64,000 nucleotides of DNA from CALINF01 sp039990395 (GTDB taxonomy: Bacteria; Pseudomonadota; Gammaproteobacteria; Pseudomonadales; Halieaceae): positions 186,001 to 250,000 of the forward strand of contig JBDXFZ010000139.1 in assembly GCA_039990395.1 (NCBI GenBank). Reading direction: 5' to 3'. Positions 62,967 to 64,000 of the stretch are shown one piece after another. The notes beneath the pieces were generated by a model, which worked only from the letters and a program-made list of their open reading frames with translations, did no database searches and was not told the DNA's origin. Each line of letters opens with the position of its first letter. Position 1 is the stretch's first letter. A program made the translations under genes and the position numbers.

Positions 62967-64000
62967 ATGGGAGATCATCATCACGGTCCCGCCAAGGGCC
63001 TGACCAGGTGGTTGTTTACAACCAACCACAAAGATATTGGAACCATGTACCTGTGGTTCTCTTTCGCCATGTTTATCCTCGGCGGATCGTTCGCCATGAT
63101 AATTCGGGCGGAATTGTTTCAGCCGGGCATGCAGCTGGTAGAGCCCGCATTCTTTAACCAAATGACAACACTGCACGGTTTGGTGATGGTATTCGGGGCA
63201 ATCATGCCCTCGTTTGTCGGCCTGGCCAACTGGATGATTCCGATGATGATCGGTGCGCCGGATATGGCACTGCCGCGCATGAATAACTGGAGTTTCTGGA
63301 TTTTGCCGCCGGCGTTTTTGCTGCTTGCATCGACTCTGTTTGTAGAAGGTGGAGCGCCAGCATTTGGTTGGACTTTTTATGCTCCGCTGTCCACAACCTA
63401 CGCGCCGCCTTCGGTTACTTTCTTCATCTTCTCAGTTCACGTGCTGGGATTGTCGTCGATCATGGGCTCTATCAACATTATCGCTACGGTAATGAATATG
63501 CGCGCACCCGGCATGACATACATGAAGATGCCTCTGTTTGTGTGGACCTGGTTGATCACAGCATTTCTGCTCGTGGCGGTGATGCCTGTATTGGCCGGTG
63601 CGGTGACGATGATGCTGATGGATATTCACTTTGGCACGAGTTTCTTCTCTGCTGCTGGTGGTGGCGATCCTGTGTTGTTCCAGCATATTTTCTGGTTCTT
63701 CGGGCACCCTGAGGTTTACATCATTATCCTGCCGGCGTTTGGTGTGGTTTCGCAGATTATCCCAACTTTCTCGCGCAAGCCTTTGTTTGGCTATGACTCA
63801 ATGGTGTATGCAACAGCGGCAATTGCCTTCCTGTCGTTCATCGTTTGGGCGCACCACATGTATACCGTGGGCATGCCTGTGGCGGGTGAGTTGTTCTTTA
63901 TGTACGCGACCATGCTGATTGCGGTGCCGACAGGCGTTAAAGTCTTTAACTGGATTAGCACGATGTGGCGCGGCGCTTTGACGTTTGAAACGCCGATGCT
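62967..64000 (+). CDS. coxA: Cytochrome c oxidase subunit I, N-terminal part
   Basis: The first 344 codons are in the window; the gene is cut by its right edge and no stop is seen. ATG 62967 has TGGAGGA before it. Haem and CuB ligands are visible: His in TTLHGLVMVF, the CuB His and cross-linked Tyr in FGHPEVYIIILPAF, and the His pair in IVWAHHMYTVGM. It reduces O2 to water and pumps protons. The rest, with coxC and assembly genes, presumably follows. Confidence 0.96.
   Translation, partial: MGDHHHGPAKGLTRWLFTTNHKDIGTMYLWFSFAMFILGGSFAMIIRAELFQPGMQLVEPAFFNQMTTLHGLVMVFGAIMPSFVGLANWMIPMMIGAPDMALPRMNNWSFWILPPAFLLLASTLFVEGGAPAFGWTFYAPLSTTYAPPSVTFFIFSVHVLGLSSIMGSINIIATVMNMRAPGMTYMKMPLFVWTWLITAFLLVAVMPVLAGAVTMMLMDIHFGTSFFSAAGGGDPVLFQHIFWFFGHPEVYIIILPAFGVVSQIIPTFSRKPLFGYDSMVYATAAIAFLSFIVWAHHMYTVGMPVAGELFFMYATMLIAVPTGVKVFNWISTMWRGALTFETPM

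Overview
The window is an origin-proximal stretch of a gammaproteobacterial chromosome. The block order is F1Fo ATP synthase, parB-parA-rsmG-mnmG, mnmE-yidC-yidD-rnpA-rpmH, then divergent dnaA-dnaN-recF-gyrB, and further right gmhB-glyS-glyQ, trkH-trkA-rsmB-fmt-def, lysM-dprA-tsaC-hemF-aroE. This is the arrangement known from Pseudomonas and its marine relatives. Protein character (Pil-Chp type chemosensory genes, periplasmic sulfatase, aa3-type oxidase with a cytochrome c fused to subunit II) suggests a marine, aerobic, possibly surface-motile member of the Cellvibrionales/Halieaceae neighbourhood. That family placement is inference; no rRNA or tRNA gene was seen to confirm it.

Left part (1-13.4 kb, all minus strand): atpG (partial) to atpI with a good sigma70 promoter, then parB, parA, rsmG, mnmG. 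A 546 bp gap between mnmG and mnmE holds an 83% AT stretch followed by six near-consensus DnaA boxes, laid out like the E. coli oriC. mnmE, yidC, yidD, rnpA and rpmH follow. The 527 bp rpmH-dnaA gap is the Pseudomonas-type origin position and holds one perfect and two near-perfect DnaA boxes. The window therefore has two origin-like loci about 4 kb apart. recF carries two perfect 16 bp parS palindromes, which should be the sites of the ParB encoded about 12 kb away.

Middle part (20.4-42.7 kb): accessory genes lying between gyrB and gmhB-glyS-glyQ, which sit close together in Pseudomonas. First come a tandem-DUF302 lipoprotein, a DUF4345 membrane protein and a sulfatase. Then comes a long plus-strand chemosensory cluster of Pil-Chp type: a degenerate NtrC-like AAA+ protein, an unknown protein, a CheB-like methylesterase, PilG-like receiver, CheW (PilI), chemoreceptor (PilJ), CheR (PilK), a ChpA-like kinase split into two proteins, a second CheW, and two small unknown proteins. 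Its receptor has a very diverged signalling tip, and several components have lost family-typical residues. It is followed by minus-strand genes: an unknown protein, a secreted protein joining a probable chalcone-isomerase-like domain to a TonB C-terminal domain, and rmuC.

Right part (42.8-64 kb): housekeeping genes for LPS heptose, glycyl-tRNA synthetase, lipid A acylation, a DnaJ-like co-chaperone, Trk potassium uptake, formyl-Met processing, DNA uptake/recombination, tRNA t6A, haem and shikimate synthesis, a zinc-ribbon protein, an unknown protein, a MATE transporter, and the start of a cytochrome c oxidase operon (coxB, coxA cut by the window end). No tRNA, rRNA, CRISPR array, insertion sequence or prophage was recognised.
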